From positions 3,990,791-4,054,790 of the forward strand of contig NC_023753.2 of NCBI RefSeq assembly GCF_000499845.2: a stretch of 64,000 nucleotides of DNA. Direction: 5' to 3'. Source of the stretch: Phaseolus vulgaris (lineage: Eukaryota > Streptophyta > Magnoliopsida > Fabales > Fabaceae). Below, piece after piece: positions 27,119 through 38,697 of this stretch. The position numbers and the translations under genes were made by a program. The notes beneath the pieces are model-generated. The model did not search any database, was not told the origin of the DNA, and worked only from the letters and a program-made list of their open reading frames with translations. Positions within the stretch are counted from its first letter, which is position 1. Every line of letters starts with the position of its first letter.

Positions 27119-28432
27119 AAAACTTGTTGATTTATCCCGACAAGTATACTGAATCAATTGTAATATAGTATTACTTAAAGTACGAATGTCGAAATCACAG
27201 GGAACAATTTTAATTAAGATGTTCTGTTATAAAACTCATCAAGTATAGAAAATGACTTTGAGAACTTTTTCATAACCAAATTAACACTTTTACCATAAAT
27301 AACTCAAAGTTTAAGATGTGATTCAACAAGTAACGAAACTAACTTATCAAATATAGATAAAAAATACTTGGGATTGAATTGCGTCTATCTCAATCATCGG
27401 TATCTTGGAATAATACAATATATAATACTAAAAAAATACTTATTCTTTATGCTTAATTTAAATTCATTCACCTTGATTCCTCACCGATGAAATTCAGAAG
27501 ATAATTTCTCAAATATTGATTCCTCAGATATCTAACAAATCATCTTGCTTTATGAAAAAAAATTATGATGCAATTAATAACCTGAAATTTATTCCTAGCA
27601 TTACAAGTTATCAAATATTTTCGTCTATTTCAGATCCTTAAAAATACTTTCCAGTTAAATTTAAGGATCAAAATCAAGACTCCATTTATCAAATAGAATC
27701 CAACAATAAGCATGAAACGAAAATACCAAGAACAAGTAGAAAAGAGAATATTATATATATATATATATATCACCAAGAATACATTTGACCAGAGTAGATT
27801 ACATTCAATCTCAAGTTTGAAAGCACTTAGCCGCTCATGATAGCTCCTTCAATCTTCATTCTTGATCTGGATTGCATAAGAAGGGCTAATCTGAGCAAGT
27901 TCTTCTCCTAAGAAGAGAGTTTTCTTCTTCTTCTTCTTCTTCTCTCACTAATTTCTTCCAATCTCTTTCATCTTCTTTTCCATCGCCTTTGCTTTAACTC
28001 TGTTCCATAATTTATTTAATGAAATTTAGCTCAAGCGAGCCAATCTAGTTTAGGCTAGATCATTCAGTGCTATTTTAGCTTGGACGAGCAATTCTAGCCT
28101 GAGCTAGATTAATACTCCACCATTAATTTAATCTGGATAATTTTAGCCTGAGTTAAATCTTCTAGCTTGAGCGAGATGTTTCCTTTAAATTTTCCTTCTT
28201 TACTCCTTCTTGTGATCCATTTAAGTCTTTGCTTTCTTCCTTTTAATGCTTCATATTCATATGAAATTTACACAAAAATTGAGATTAAATTTCTTCATTT
28301 GTTTCCCGGTTCAAAATATATAATTGGGTTCAATAATTCTCAGATTAAAGTAATTTTCTGACATTAAGCAACAATTAAGTTCCAAAGTATTCTATTTTCT
28401 CAATTATAAATACTACACATTGGCACTTGTCA

Positions 28433-29289
28433 TGTGTGTGTTATAACAATATTTGCATTAAAAATAAGACCTTGTACCTTCAATAGAAGTCAACTTCTGA
28501 GTTTAACTTGAGTGAGGGTTGGCTAAGAGAGAAACCGCTAAGTTGTAATTTTCATTCCCCTGTGGATGTTGATTGAAGTTCGTTAATACTATAATCGAAC
28601 TACGTTAACTTTTTCTTCTCTTCTTCCTCAATTATTGTTTAACTTTAATAGTCTAGTTTTATGATTTCTCTCTTATTGTTTCTATTTGCATGGCAAACAT
28701 TTTGCATCGAATTTTATTGAACTATTTCCTTATAAACTGCTTTGGTGAGCGTGAAACTTCGGTCATCGTGATTTTGTTGAGAAATTCATCACTCTAAATG
28801 ATTTCGGATTGTGGCGGTTGAACATGCAAACTTTTCCAGTTTAACAAGGTCTCTTTAAAGTTTTGGAAGGTGAATATATGTTTGTTGTATCCATGGCGGA
28901 GAAAGACAAGATAACATTGTTAGAGAGAAGTCACAATGGAATTGTTCTTAGCCTTAATGATAAGGTGTTGAGATAAATCTCGAAAGAGAAGACTACAACA
29001 AAATTATGGACAAAGCTTAGAACTTGTACATGGCAAAGTTCTATACCTAAAACAAGCATTGTACTCATCCTAGACTAAAACAAGTTGATCCTTGTTCTTT
29101 CTAGATATTTTAGAGAGCATTTCCTAAATACATCAATAAATAATAAAAAAAAAATTGCATATTAATTAAAGATGGTCATATATCAGGTTCCAATCTAAGG
29201 TAGGCAAAAATAATGTATTTAAACAAGATTTGTCACTATAAGATATTGTATTTTGGTGTAAGAGAAGAAACATGAATGATGAATATCAT
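28433..29289. repeat. Segmental duplication block, copy C (CRK-e 3' flank)
   Basis: Matches about 7000-7892 and 20220-21205. No gene is seen. Its left part was cut off by the Gypsy insertion. Confidence 0.75.
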
Positions 29290-29556
29290 CTAATGAGGGT
29301 ATAGCTCAGTAATTGAAGCTTCATTTTCTGATTCTTGAGCCAATTTAAGTATCGGTTCACTTGATCATGCTTCCCGTGAATTATACTCCCATGACTGCAT
29401 CTATGGAAGGATTCTAGTTCTACTGTTCATATAAAATGCTGGTTCTGTAGGAATCGGGAGACTCAGAGAATAACTGTTAAGCATCAACATAATGTTAGTC
29501 ATGGTAGGTGAAATGCAATAATAAGGCTAAAGGAAAATTGAGAAGAAAAAGAAGTA
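29290..29556 (-). pseudogene. CRK-e 3' remnant: broken exon 7 fused to intron 1
   Basis: 29290-29505 is the last exon of a CRK ([10 protein letters not shown]..., ending ELYPH-stop) with two in-frame stops, after RILP and after NSREA. At about 29505-29508 it jumps directly to sequence matching the start of CRK intron 1 ('gaaatgcaataat...aagtacctt'). Exons 2-6 and the start of exon 7 have therefore been deleted. The splice donor side ends at the Copia insertion (TSD CCTTG, 29557-29561). Confidence 0.87.
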
Positions 29557-29561
29557 CCTTG

Positions 29562-29910
29562 TAACAGAGTTGACGTGAGTCTATGGGATCGGTAGAGCAA
29601 ACCTGCTGAAGCTTAGCAAGGAGTCGAAGAAAGAAACCCTAATTAGCAAGAGAGAAACAAGAAGCGAGTGATAGAGAAACCCTAATGTAGTATTGAAAAG
29701 AACAGAGATAGAGAAGGGCAACAGTGTGAAAAATAGAAGAAGAAAAGAGAATGAAAGTCAATTCTGATATTATTATCTGATATCTCATAACAGTACACGT
29801 AGAATATATGGTGCTGGAAAGAGTAAAAACAGAAAGCCTACAGAAAGCCTAAAAACAGAAAAAGCCCAAATATGCATGGGCCCAATAAAAACAGAGCATA
29901 TACTTTATCA
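29562..29910 (-). repeat. Copia 3' LTR, 349 bp
   Basis: TGATAAAGTATATGC ... CAACTCTGTTA on the minus strand. It matches 40935-41212 plus about 42312-42393. Confidence 0.92.
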
Positions 29911-29923
29911 CCCCCCCTCAAGC
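29911..29923 (-). other. Copia polypurine tract
   Basis: GCTTGAGGGGGGG directly before the 3' LTR on the minus strand. Confidence 0.85.
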
Positions 29924-29924
29924 T

Positions 29925-30894
29925 GGGAGTATAAGTTCCTCATTCCCAGCTTGGATTGAAGCACGTTGAAGGTGGAAGGAGGTAAAGGCTTGGTGAAGAT
30001 ATCTGCTGTTTGCATGGAGGAAGGGATGGGGAGTAGTCTGATCAGGCCAGCTTTTAGTTTTTCCCTAACAAGATGGCAGTCGATTTCTATGTGCTTGGTT
30101 CGTTCGTGGAATACTTGATTGGAAGCAATTTGTATGGCTGACTAGTTATCACAGTAAAGTGTGGCGGGTTGAATAAGAGGAATGTGGAGATCATTGAGCA
30201 GATAGAATAACCATTGTATCTCGCAAGTGGTTGCTGCGAGAGTTATATACTCAGCTTCAGATGAACTTTTGGATACAGTCTGTTGCTTTTTCGATTTCCA
30301 GGAAATGAGAGAGTCACCAAGGTAAATAGAGAAACCAGTAACTGATTTTCTGGTCTCAGTACAAGCTGCCCAGTCGGAATCACTGTAAGCCTTGAGCTGG
30401 GTTGTGCTTGCTGCTGAAAGAAAAATCCCATTACCAGGTGCATTCTTGAGGTATCTAAGAATAGGAAAAACTGCTTGATGATGAACTGTGGTGGGTGCAG
30501 AAACAAATTGACTGAGCTTGTTCACACTAAAGGCAATGTCAGGCCTTGTGTTTGTCAAATAGATAAGGCGTCCTAGCAATCTTCGGTAAGAGGAAGACTC
30601 TGCAGCATCAAGAGGAACACCTTGAGTGCTAGATGGAGGTGAAGAATGAACCATGGGTGTTGGAACAGGTGCACATCCAAGCATTCCTGTTTCATGAAGA
30701 AGGTCCATGGTATATTTGCGTTGTGAAAGATGAATTCCAGTGCTGTTTCTGGCAACTTCCAGACCAAGGAAGAAAGTGAGATCGCACAAATTCTGTATTT
30801 TAAACTGTTGATGCAGCAGATTGGTGATGTGGGTGATTTCCTCAGTATTATTCCCGGTGAGAACAATGTCATCAACATACACAAGAAGAGCAGT
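29925..30894 (-). pseudogene. Copia pol: RT C-terminal half and RNase H
   Basis: Starts at the catalytic LLVYVDDIVLTG of reverse transcriptase and runs through 'FFLGLEVARNSTG', 'SYRRLLGRLIYLTNTRPDI', RNase H 'AYSDSDWAACTETRKS' and 'SKSSSEAEY'. A TAG after LYCDN replaces the usual Gln. Reading continues past it as 'ERTKHIEIDCHLVREK' and 'TADIFTKPLP'. Separated from the N-terminal half of RT by a MITE. Confidence 0.9.
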
Positions 30895-30897
30895 TAT

Positions 30898-31280
30898 CAC
30901 TACAAGAAAATCATGAAATAGAAACCAATTTTTAGAGACCAAAATAATTAGTTGCAATAGTAACTAAATTAAAGACCATTTTAGAAACTAAAACAAAAAT
31001 TGGTTTCTAAATTAGTTTCTATTATTGTTAAATAGTTTCTAAATTGGTATCTAATTAGCAACCACGGTTTTAGAAACCAAAATTAGAAACTAAATAATTA
31101 GTAGTTAAAACCTTGGTTGGTAATTAGATACTAATTTAGAAACTATTTGACAATAATAGAAACTAATTTAGAAACCAATTTTTGTTTTAGTTTCTAAAAT
31201 GGTCTCTAATTTAGTTATTATTGTAACTAATTATTTTGGTCTCTAAAAATTGGTTTCTATTTCATGATTTTCTTGTAGTG
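30898..31280. mobile_element. Palindromic CACTA-type MITE, TSD TAT, inside Copia RT
   Basis: CACTACAAGAAAATC ... GATTTTCTTGTAGTG, 383 bp, an almost complete inverted repeat, with TSD TAT (30895-30897, 31281-31283). It splits the RT just before YVDD. Same family as 17069-17441. Confidence 0.93.
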
Positions 31281-31283
31281 TAT

Positions 31284-32152
31284 GTGATGATCAGTAGTTT
31301 TTAAGAATAATGAGTTATCAGCAACAGATATAATATAGCCATTATTAAGTAAAAAACTGGATAATTTTGCGTACCATTGTCTGTCAGCCTGACGTAGACC
31401 ATAGAGGGAGAGTTGCAGTTTGCAGACAAAATTTGAATTAGGAACAGCAATTCCAGGTGGTGGCTTCATGTAGACCTCTTCAAGTAACTCTCCATGAAGA
31501 AAAGTGTTGTTAACATCTAGCTGTTTGAGATTCCAGTTATAAGATGCAGCTAGTGCAAGTAACAAGCGCAGGGTGGTCAACTTTGCTACAGGGGCAAATG
31601 TGTCAAGGAAGTCGAGACCTTCAAGTTGTGCGTAACCCTTGGCAACGAGGCGTGCTTTGTAACGATCAATCGTGCCATCAGATTTGTGTTTTAGTTTGTA
31701 AATCCATCGACATCCAATTGCTTTCTTTCCCGATGGCAGAGGCATAAGAATCCATGTATGATTGGTCGAGAGAGCTTCCAATTCGTCCGTCATAGCCTTT
31801 TTCCAGCAGTCATGTTTGGAAGCATCCTCGTAGTTTTTGGTTCAGTAAAAGAGGAAAAGGAAGCAATAAGACTTTTAAAATTAGGAGATAAATCAGAATA
31901 TGACACAAAGTTGTTAATGGGATATTTAGAACTTACACTGTTTGTAGATGGCAGATCAGTATTGAAATCCTGAAGGTAAGCTGGAGGTCTCTTGACCCTG
32001 GATGATCTCCTTGGTGGAGTAGTATTCATATTTCCAGTGGGTATAATGAGCTCAGTAGCAGTATTGCAATTATCAGGAAAAAAAATCATAGTTTGAATTA
32101 TAAGACTGTGGAAGAGGCAGAGACAAATTGTTGGGACTATCATTTTTATCAT
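31284..32152 (-). pseudogene. Copia pol: RT N-terminal half and integrase-RT linker
   Basis: Linker with 'PPRRSSRVKRPPAYLQDF', then a frameshift near 31790-31800, then RT 'ALSTNHTWILMPLPSGKKAI', 'CRWIYKLKHKSDGTIDRYKA' and 'LKQLDVNNTFLHGEL' up to the MITE. This is the standard region between integrase and the RT catalytic site. Confidence 0.88.
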
Positions 32153-33593
32153 CTTTCAAATTGTATGGAAAGATATTTTCATAAAAGACAATATGTCTTG
32201 AGATCTCAATGTTATGATTTCTAAGATTAAGAAAAAGGTAACCTTTAGTATGAGGTTGAAAACCTAAAAAAATACCTGACACGGATCTGTCATCAAATTT
32301 CTTTCTATGAGAAGTAATGGTGCTAGAGTAACAAAGACAACCGAAAACACGCAAAGAAGAAATATCATAAAGAGAGCCATGTAACTTTTCATAAGGAGTC
32401 ATGTTTTGCAATAAAGGGGTTGGAATACAATTAATGAGTAAAACAGCATGCAAAACAGAAAATTGCCAAAATATGGGGGGTAAATGGGCTTGAAAAAGCA
32501 AAGCACGTGTAACATTAAGAATATGCTGGTGTTTATGTTCGGCAATACCGTTTTGTTCCGGTGTCTCAACACAAGTTTTTTGATGTATTATGCCTTTAGA
32601 AGAAAACAAATTAGTCATGGCAAACTCAACACCATTATCAGAGCGTATAGTTCTTACAGTGGTGTTAAAATGGTTTTCAACATAAGATAAAAAAACTAAT
32701 TATGTGTGTTCTAACTTCAGATTTTGTGCACATAGGGATTACCCAAGTATAACAAGAAAAATCGTCCACAATAGTTAAAAAATATCGAAAACCATGCATG
32801 GAAGTAATAGAACAAGGGCCCCAATTATCCATATGTAAAAGATCAAAGATATTAGAAGTATTGGAATGACTTAAAGGGAAAGAGAGTTTTCTTTGCTTTG
32901 CTCTATGGCAAGTATCACACAAATAAGGTTTTTGAACAGAAATACAAGGGTATATAGATCTCAAAACATGCAGTCTTTCATTAGAAAGATGTCCCAGTCT
33001 ATTGTGCCACACATTAACATTCTTAGAAACACAATGAATAGAAGGAATGTATCTGTTTGTCAGATTTCTTTGAAAGATAGAAGGATGAAAAATATACAAG
33101 CCATTTTTGGCCTCAACTATACCAATCTTCTCTTTCGTTAAATTGTCCTGTATCACACAATCCTTAGATGAGAAAATCAAATGACAGTTCAAATTTAAAG
33201 CAAGTTTGGATGCAAAAACAAGATTGAAGGTAAACTCAAGCACATATAGAACATCAGTAAGGTAAAGTTTATTACTAAAAGTCACTATTCCAGAACAACT
33301 AGTATAAAACTGATGACCATTCGGCAAACTAATCAGGACAGGTTTTATAATTTTATATGATGTAAAGTCAGATAAGCAAGTACAAACATGATCAGTTGCT
33401 CCTGAATCTAGTATCCAAGAACCTTTAACAGTAGTATAGAGATTAGAGAAAATGGCATTACCCGTTGAAGAACCCTTTTGATCTTTATTGACAGCGAAAG
33501 AGCCCACTTGATTCAACTGTACAGGGGGCTGGTTCGCAACACTATTGATGGAGTTTTGTTTGATCAGCGCTGATAAAACTTGATATTGTTGGG
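32073..33593 (-). pseudogene. Copia protease, GAG-pre-integrase and integrase
   Basis: Aspartic protease motif WILDSGATDH. GAG-pre-integrase zinc region with 'NRLGHLSNERLHV' and 'CDTCHRAKQRK'. Integrase core with 'HMDNWGP', 'LTIVDDFSCYTWV' and, after a frameshift near 32680, 'CVETPEQNGIAEHKHQHIL' carrying the catalytic Glu. It is cut at 33593 by the gag-only element. Confidence 0.88.
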
Positions 33594-34693
33594 TGATAAG
33601 TGTCTAATTTCAGTAATATTTCATATTAAAATATAGGCACTTATGAGGATTTATTGCTAATTTACATATAAAATAATCCCTAATTTATGAATTTATACCT
33701 TTTTACATTTTTTATGATCTTTATTTGAATAAGAGTATTTTATTCCCAAATTTGGTGTTAATTGCAGATTTCTAAGGAAGATTGGAGATTTGGATTAAAG
33801 ATGAATGATTTGAGCTAAAAAGATAAAGATAGAAGGTCCCAGAATGGAAAAAGATGCAAAGGAAGATTGTGCCTTTTTTTTATGTTTTATCATTTAGCCC
33901 ATTAGCGCGACACAATAAACAACCTAACCCTAGAAAACTAGGATAAATAGAGGGCTAGAGGCTCAACCTTAGTGCGCCAGATTGAGAGGAAAACACCATA
34001 GAGTGAATTGTAACCCAATTGGGAGAATGGAAGGTGATAGAAGTATGCGTGGCTAATTCTACCCTTTGGGATTGGGAGTAATCTGCTCAAACTCTTATGT
34101 ATTGAGGTGATATTTTATATATTAATATTCAGTTCTTGATTGATTATTGGTATTGTTGTTTTACTTTTAATTCTCCGTGACAAATTGAGAATCTTAAATC
34201 TGACCGGGAGGTATTTTTAGGGTTCGGACCTAAACAACAATGCTTAACATATTTGAGTGCTAGGAATAGACTTAAAATGTTAATTGCTATTAAACGTCTA
34301 AGCTTCGTTCTAAGTTGTTCTTATAATTATGCGAGGGATCGATAGTTAGGGGACATTCTTAAGGATTTTATATGCGAGGAATCGATATAAATGATTTTTA
34401 TACGGGCATCAATTTCAATCGAAGAACTTAATATTGACATGCTAATCAAAATACTTGAGAGTGAGAGAGATGAAACTAATCCTTATTTTTCCAATTGAAA
34501 CAACTAATTCTTTGTTTGTTTTCTTATTGATCAGTGCCAATACAATTAATTCAAAACTCTTTTAATTGTTCTGTTTTTATATTTAGCGATTATTGTACTC
34601 GATAATTCACTGTTCCTTGTGGGATCGATATCCGTCCTTAGGGACAATTATTACTTTTGACAAACGCGGTGCACTTGCCGTAAAAAGTCATCA
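33594..34693 (+). repeat. Left LTR of gag-only element, 1100 bp
   Basis: TGATAAGTG ... GTCATCA; appears identical to 38698-39797. Confidence 0.93.
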
Positions 34694-34699
34694 AGTTTT

Positions 34700-34716
34700 T
34701 GGCGCCGTTGCCGGGG
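34700..34716 (+). other. Primer binding site, tRNA-Asp
   Basis: TGGCGCCGTTGCCGGGG matches the complement of the 3' end of plant tRNA-Asp (known sequence) over 17 nt. Confidence 0.85.
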
Positions 34717-35408
34717 AACAGATTTGATTTGTTGAGTATAATTTCCTAAATATTGTAAATATTTTATTTTTATTTTTATTTTTTTGTTTGTTTTGATTTT
34801 GTTTATTTTATTAAAATTAGATTTGATTTTATTTTATTATAGATTTGCTGTTTTAAAAAAAAGAAAGTTGTTGATTTTATATTATTTTCTTTTCTTTTCT
34901 TTACGTTATTTAATTTAGTTTATTTTTATTTTATTTTGTTTTGATTTTGATTTTGTTTTATTATATTTTATTTTAGTTTTTTTTAGGATTAGTTTACGTA
35001 GTTTTATTTTTATTTATTTGTTTTAATTATTATTTTTTACTAGTCTTAAGTTTTATTTTTACGTAAGCTAGTTAGAAATTTTGTTAGTTGTTTACAATTA
35101 TATTTTTCAGTTTTATTCTTGTTTAGCTTTATTTTATTTATTATTTTATTCCTAGTATTTATTTTTTATTTTTATGTACGTTATTTCTTGTTTTTATGTT
35201 TTCTTTTATTCTGTTTTTAGTTTTGGTTTTATCTGTATATATTGTTTTTAATATTTTTGTTATTTTTCTCTTAACGTCATTTTAGTGTTTTATTTTTATT
35301 TTATTTTGCAGATTTTATTTTTATTTTTTTTTATTTTTTTTATTTTTTTTTAAAAAAAAATACTCTGTTTTTTTTTTTCTCACTAATATGTTTTAGGAAG
35401 AAAGCAAC
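34717..35408 (+). other. T-rich leader of gag-only element
   Basis: Almost pure T/A/G composition ('tttattttatttt' runs), no ORF. It is the untranslated leader between PBS and gag. Confidence 0.7.
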
Positions 35409-37019
35409 ATGGCAGAAGAGCAAGCACCACCTCCTAAGAGGACACTTGGAGATTATGTCATGTACCAAGGACCAAGGCATTATTCTAGTATCGCAATACC
35501 TGCTACCGCTAAGGCCTTGAAAATAAATCCTAATTTTCTCACTATCATCATTACTCATCAATTCAAAGCAATGGATCATGAGGATCCATGTTCACATTTG
35601 TCTACATTTTATGAATTGGTGGGAACAATGGGCTTTCAATCAAGTGATCTTGAAAATGCTTATATGCGTTTGTTTTCTTTGTCATTGGCAGGAAAGGCTA
35701 AGGATTGGCTCAGATCATTTCCAAATCAGAGTCTCACTAGTTGGAAGGAGGTAGAGGAAAAATTCCTGCAAAGATTTTTTCCAATTTCTCGCTACATCAA
35801 AGCAAAGTCTGAAATTTCTGTGTTCAGACAAGGAGTAGATGAATCATTCTGTGAGACATGGGAAAGATTTAAAATGTTACTTAGAAAATGCCCAAATCAT
35901 GGGTTTGAAGATATTGCTCAACTGAGCATATTTCTCTCCGGTCTCAGATCTGACACAAAGATGCTCCTAGATGCTGCAGCTGGCGGCACAACGATGACTC
36001 TTGATGTAGAACAAGCGACAAGGATTATTGCTGCATTGGCGTCAACTGATTATCAATCCCAACATGATAAACAAAATACTCAGAAGGAAGGTTCGTTAGA
36101 AGATGCACTCTTGGCTCAAAATAAAATTCTGACACAACAGATTGAGCAACTAACCGCACAAATGGCTAAATTGTCCCAACAGTTATATGTTGTGCATTCA
36201 TCTCAAAGCCAGAGTCACTCAATCATGTGTGATTTTTGTGGAGGTGATCATCCTAATGGACACTGTTCTTATCTGAACAATTCACCTGAAGTTGAGGATC
36301 CATTCATGCTTGAAAGAATGAGTAAAGTTGAAGAAGCCCTAACAAAGCTTGTGATAATGGAAGAAAATAGCATGGCAACAATCAGGAATATAGAGATCCA
36401 AATGGGAAAAGTGGCCAAACAATTTGAAGAAATACAAAGTGGTCAGTTTTTAGTTGACAACCAAACCAACCCAAAAGAGCATTGCAATAAGGTAATAGCT
36501 GAAAAAGAAGATGAGACTGAGGAGTTAGAGAGAGAAATGAAAAGAAGTGAGGAAGAAAAAATTAAAAATAATGAGAGAAGTGTTCTTGAAAAAGATTTAT
36601 CATATCCTCATCCTCCTTCAAAAATAGAGAAGGACAGAAAATTCTTTGACAAATTGCTCCCTAGGAATTATTTTGCAGGAAATCTGAAGCAAGATTCAAC
36701 ATTTGAGAGATTTCTAAAGAATAGGAGCTATATTGAAGAGAGAAATAAAGAGTTGGAGGCTAGATGCAGTGTCATGACTCAAAGGAACTTGCTTCAAAAT
36801 TCTAAGAACTTGAGAGGTTTTAATCTTCCCGTGTCTATAGGTGCTTTATCTGTGGACAAGGCTGCACTGTATTTAGGCGATTTGGAGGTTCAACCCACCA
36901 AGATGCAGTTGGCAAAAAGATCCATCAAAGATCCTTATGGTGTGGTTGAAGATGTTCTTGTAACGAGGAAGAATGCATACAACATGATGCAACAAAGAGA
37001 GTTGTCCATCTTGAAATAA
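35409..37019 (+). CDS. Retrotransposon Gag with truncated aspartic-protease tail, 536 aa
   Basis: Capsid/nucleocapsid protein of a Ty3/Gypsy-derived element. Residues about 55-190 are the Retrotrans_gag domain ('MDHEDPCSHLSTFYELVGTM', 'AGKAKDWLRSFPNQSL', 'FFPISRYIKAKSEI'). A Gln-rich, coiled-coil-like stretch follows (about 225-260). Then comes a zinc knuckle CDFCGGDHPNGHC with spacing C-X2-C-X3-H-X4-C, one residue short of the classic form. After a Glu/Lys-rich region the C-terminus resembles the pepsin-like protease of Athila-type elements ('FNLPVSIGALSVDKAALYLG', 'RSIKDPYGVVEDVLV'), but the expected D-[ST]-G active-site segment between SVDKA and LGDLE is missing, so it cannot be an active protease. 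The ORF is uninterrupted, consistent with recent trans-mobilisation. The start is the first ATG after the T-rich leader. Confidence 0.9.
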   Translation: MAEEQAPPPKRTLGDYVMYQGPRHYSSIAIPATAKALKINPNFLTIIITHQFKAMDHEDPCSHLSTFYELVGTMGFQSSDLENAYMRLFSLSLAGKAKDWLRSFPNQSLTSWKEVEEKFLQRFFPISRYIKAKSEISVFRQGVDESFCETWERFKMLLRKCPNHGFEDIAQLSIFLSGLRSDTKMLLDAAAGGTTMTLDVEQATRIIAALASTDYQSQHDKQNTQKEGSLEDALLAQNKILTQQIEQLTAQMAKLSQQLYVVHSSQSQSHSIMCDFCGGDHPNGHCSYLNNSPEVEDPFMLERMSKVEEALTKLVIMEENSMATIRNIEIQMGKVAKQFEEIQSGQFLVDNQTNPKEHCNKVIAEKEDETEELEREMKRSEEEKIKNNERSVLEKDLSYPHPPSKIEKDRKFFDKLLPRNYFAGNLKQDSTFERFLKNRSYIEERNKELEARCSVMTQRNLLQNSKNLRGFNLPVSIGALSVDKAALYLGDLEVQPTKMQLAKRSIKDPYGVVEDVLVTRKNAYNMMQQRELSILK

Positions 37020-38689
37020 ACAGGCGTCAAGCTAGATGACGTTAAACGAGCGCTTACTGGGAGGCAACCCAGTCCACATTTTAGTTTTATGTTGTTACCT
37101 TTGTTTATTTTATTTTTCAAAAAATAAAAATATAAAAAAATCAATCTTGTATGCCTCCTAATCATTTTGCAGGTTATGTATTTTGACCTGAGGACAGGTT
37201 CTATTATTCAGGGGGGCAGATCCAGTAAATGAAGCAAGACTGTAGATAAAGATTTTAACAAAAAGCTGGATGACTTCTTAAGAAGAGAGGATTGAGCAAA
37301 AATATGGTTTTATCTTTCTAATTCTCTTTTCTTTTCAAATTATTTGAATTTTGTCTTATTTTATTTATTTTATTTTTCAGTTATTTTGTTTTCTGTTTAT
37401 TTGCTTATTTGTTTAGTTTGTTTTTATTGCTTATTTTAAATAAATTTTCTGGTTTGGTAGTTTGGTAATTTAAGTCTTGAATTATCTTTCTTGACTAAAT
37501 TTCAGTTTTAATTTGTTTGTTTTCTAGTTTTTTTTTTCTTTTCAAATTAAAAAGAACTAGAATATTAATTTTGAATTGTGGAAAAAAGAATTTGTGTTTA
37601 AATATTAAGTAGTGAGATGAATTAGACACAGGTTAGAAAAGAAAATATGATTGAATCCCTATTCAAATGTAGTTAAAATTATGATACATGAAAATTTAAC
37701 AGGATGATTGATTAGGACAGATAATGACAAGACAAAAAGGAATGAGACCATTGAAACCAAGTGAGTGTGTGAACCTTAAACAGTTTTGAGAGTTTTACTG
37801 ATGATTTGACAGTTGTGGTTGCTTAATTTTTATTTTTGTTGCATCATAAAAGAGCATGAAGATGATTGAGGCATTTGTTTGTGTTAATTAGGAGCCAGGG
37901 CCAAAAAGCCAACCTTTATATTAGAATTCCATTTTTTTTATCCCCTTTGGGCCAAGAATTTTTTTGTTAATATTGCACCTTAACCTTTATTGATATAATT
38001 TCCTACCCTTTAGCATGTTTAAGGAAGGAGAACATAGATGCAATACATATAGAAAAGGGAATGGTTGGTTCTGATTGTGAAAGTCAAAAAGTTGAAAATA
38101 GGAAGAATCTTTTCCTATTATTGAAAAGAAAAAAAGGAACAGAAGAATAAAAATAAATAGAAAAGAAAGATAGAAAAATTTCATGAAAATCATGAAAAGT
38201 CAGAAAGAAAATAAGGGAAAATGTGACATCGAAAGAAAGTGGTAATTAGATAACATATATGTTCTCTATAATTGAATTGTAGATATGTTCTTCTTCTTTA
38301 ATATGTGCATTTTGTTATCTAAGAAAAACCAATATTTTTTGGAAGCCCAACCTCATTACAACCCTGGAAAAGACCTCAAGATTCATGTTTCTAATATGTT
38401 TGTGATTTGAAGATGAAATGAAAAGCAACTGTGATTTGTTATGATTCAGTGAAAATAGAGAGAAACAAACACTTACCCGTGAGCATATGAGAAGATATTC
38501 CTTGATGAATTGTCATTTATTTGTTTTGATTTGATTCTGGAAATTGATTGTGTCTATAATTTTCTATATTTGAATTTGGAAGCATCATAAGTTTCTAATT
38601 TGATCTGTTCTTTAGTGAATTAAGCTATTTGATATTTAAATTCAAATATATTCATTTACTTTGCTTGAGGACAAGCAAGATTCTAAGTT
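37020..38689 (+). other. Noncoding 3' part of gag-only element
   Basis: No ORF of substance. It begins with a conserved-looking hairpin (37056-37073); the rest is T-rich, then AG-rich, ending at the PPT. The pol region expected here is absent. Confidence 0.75.
37056..37073 (+). other. Hairpin ACTGGG-AGGCAA-CCCAGT after the gag stop
   Basis: Six-bp stem with a six-base loop, 37 nt after the gag stop. From memory, 'GGGAGGCAACCC' recurs in Athila-like and related plant elements near this place; its role is not known to me. Confidence 0.6.
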
Positions 38690-38697
38690 GGGGAGAG
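38690..38697 (+). other. Polypurine tract of gag-only element
   Basis: GGGGAGAG directly before the right LTR. Confidence 0.8.

Larger units (their letters stand above)
26319..28432 (-). mobile_element. Truncated Ty3/Gypsy element (5' LTR, PBS, partial gag)
   Basis: Read on the minus strand: 5' LTR 28432-27125 (TGACAAGTGCC ... AAATCAACA), a spacer, a PBS-like site, a leader, then gag cut off at 26319 by the CACTA end. The outer LTR edge abuts duplicated CRK 3' flank at 28433. The LTR contains repeated 'agcttgagcgag'-type motifs (28029-28180), an (AT)n run near 27751 and a (TTC)n run near 27924. Confidence 0.75.
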
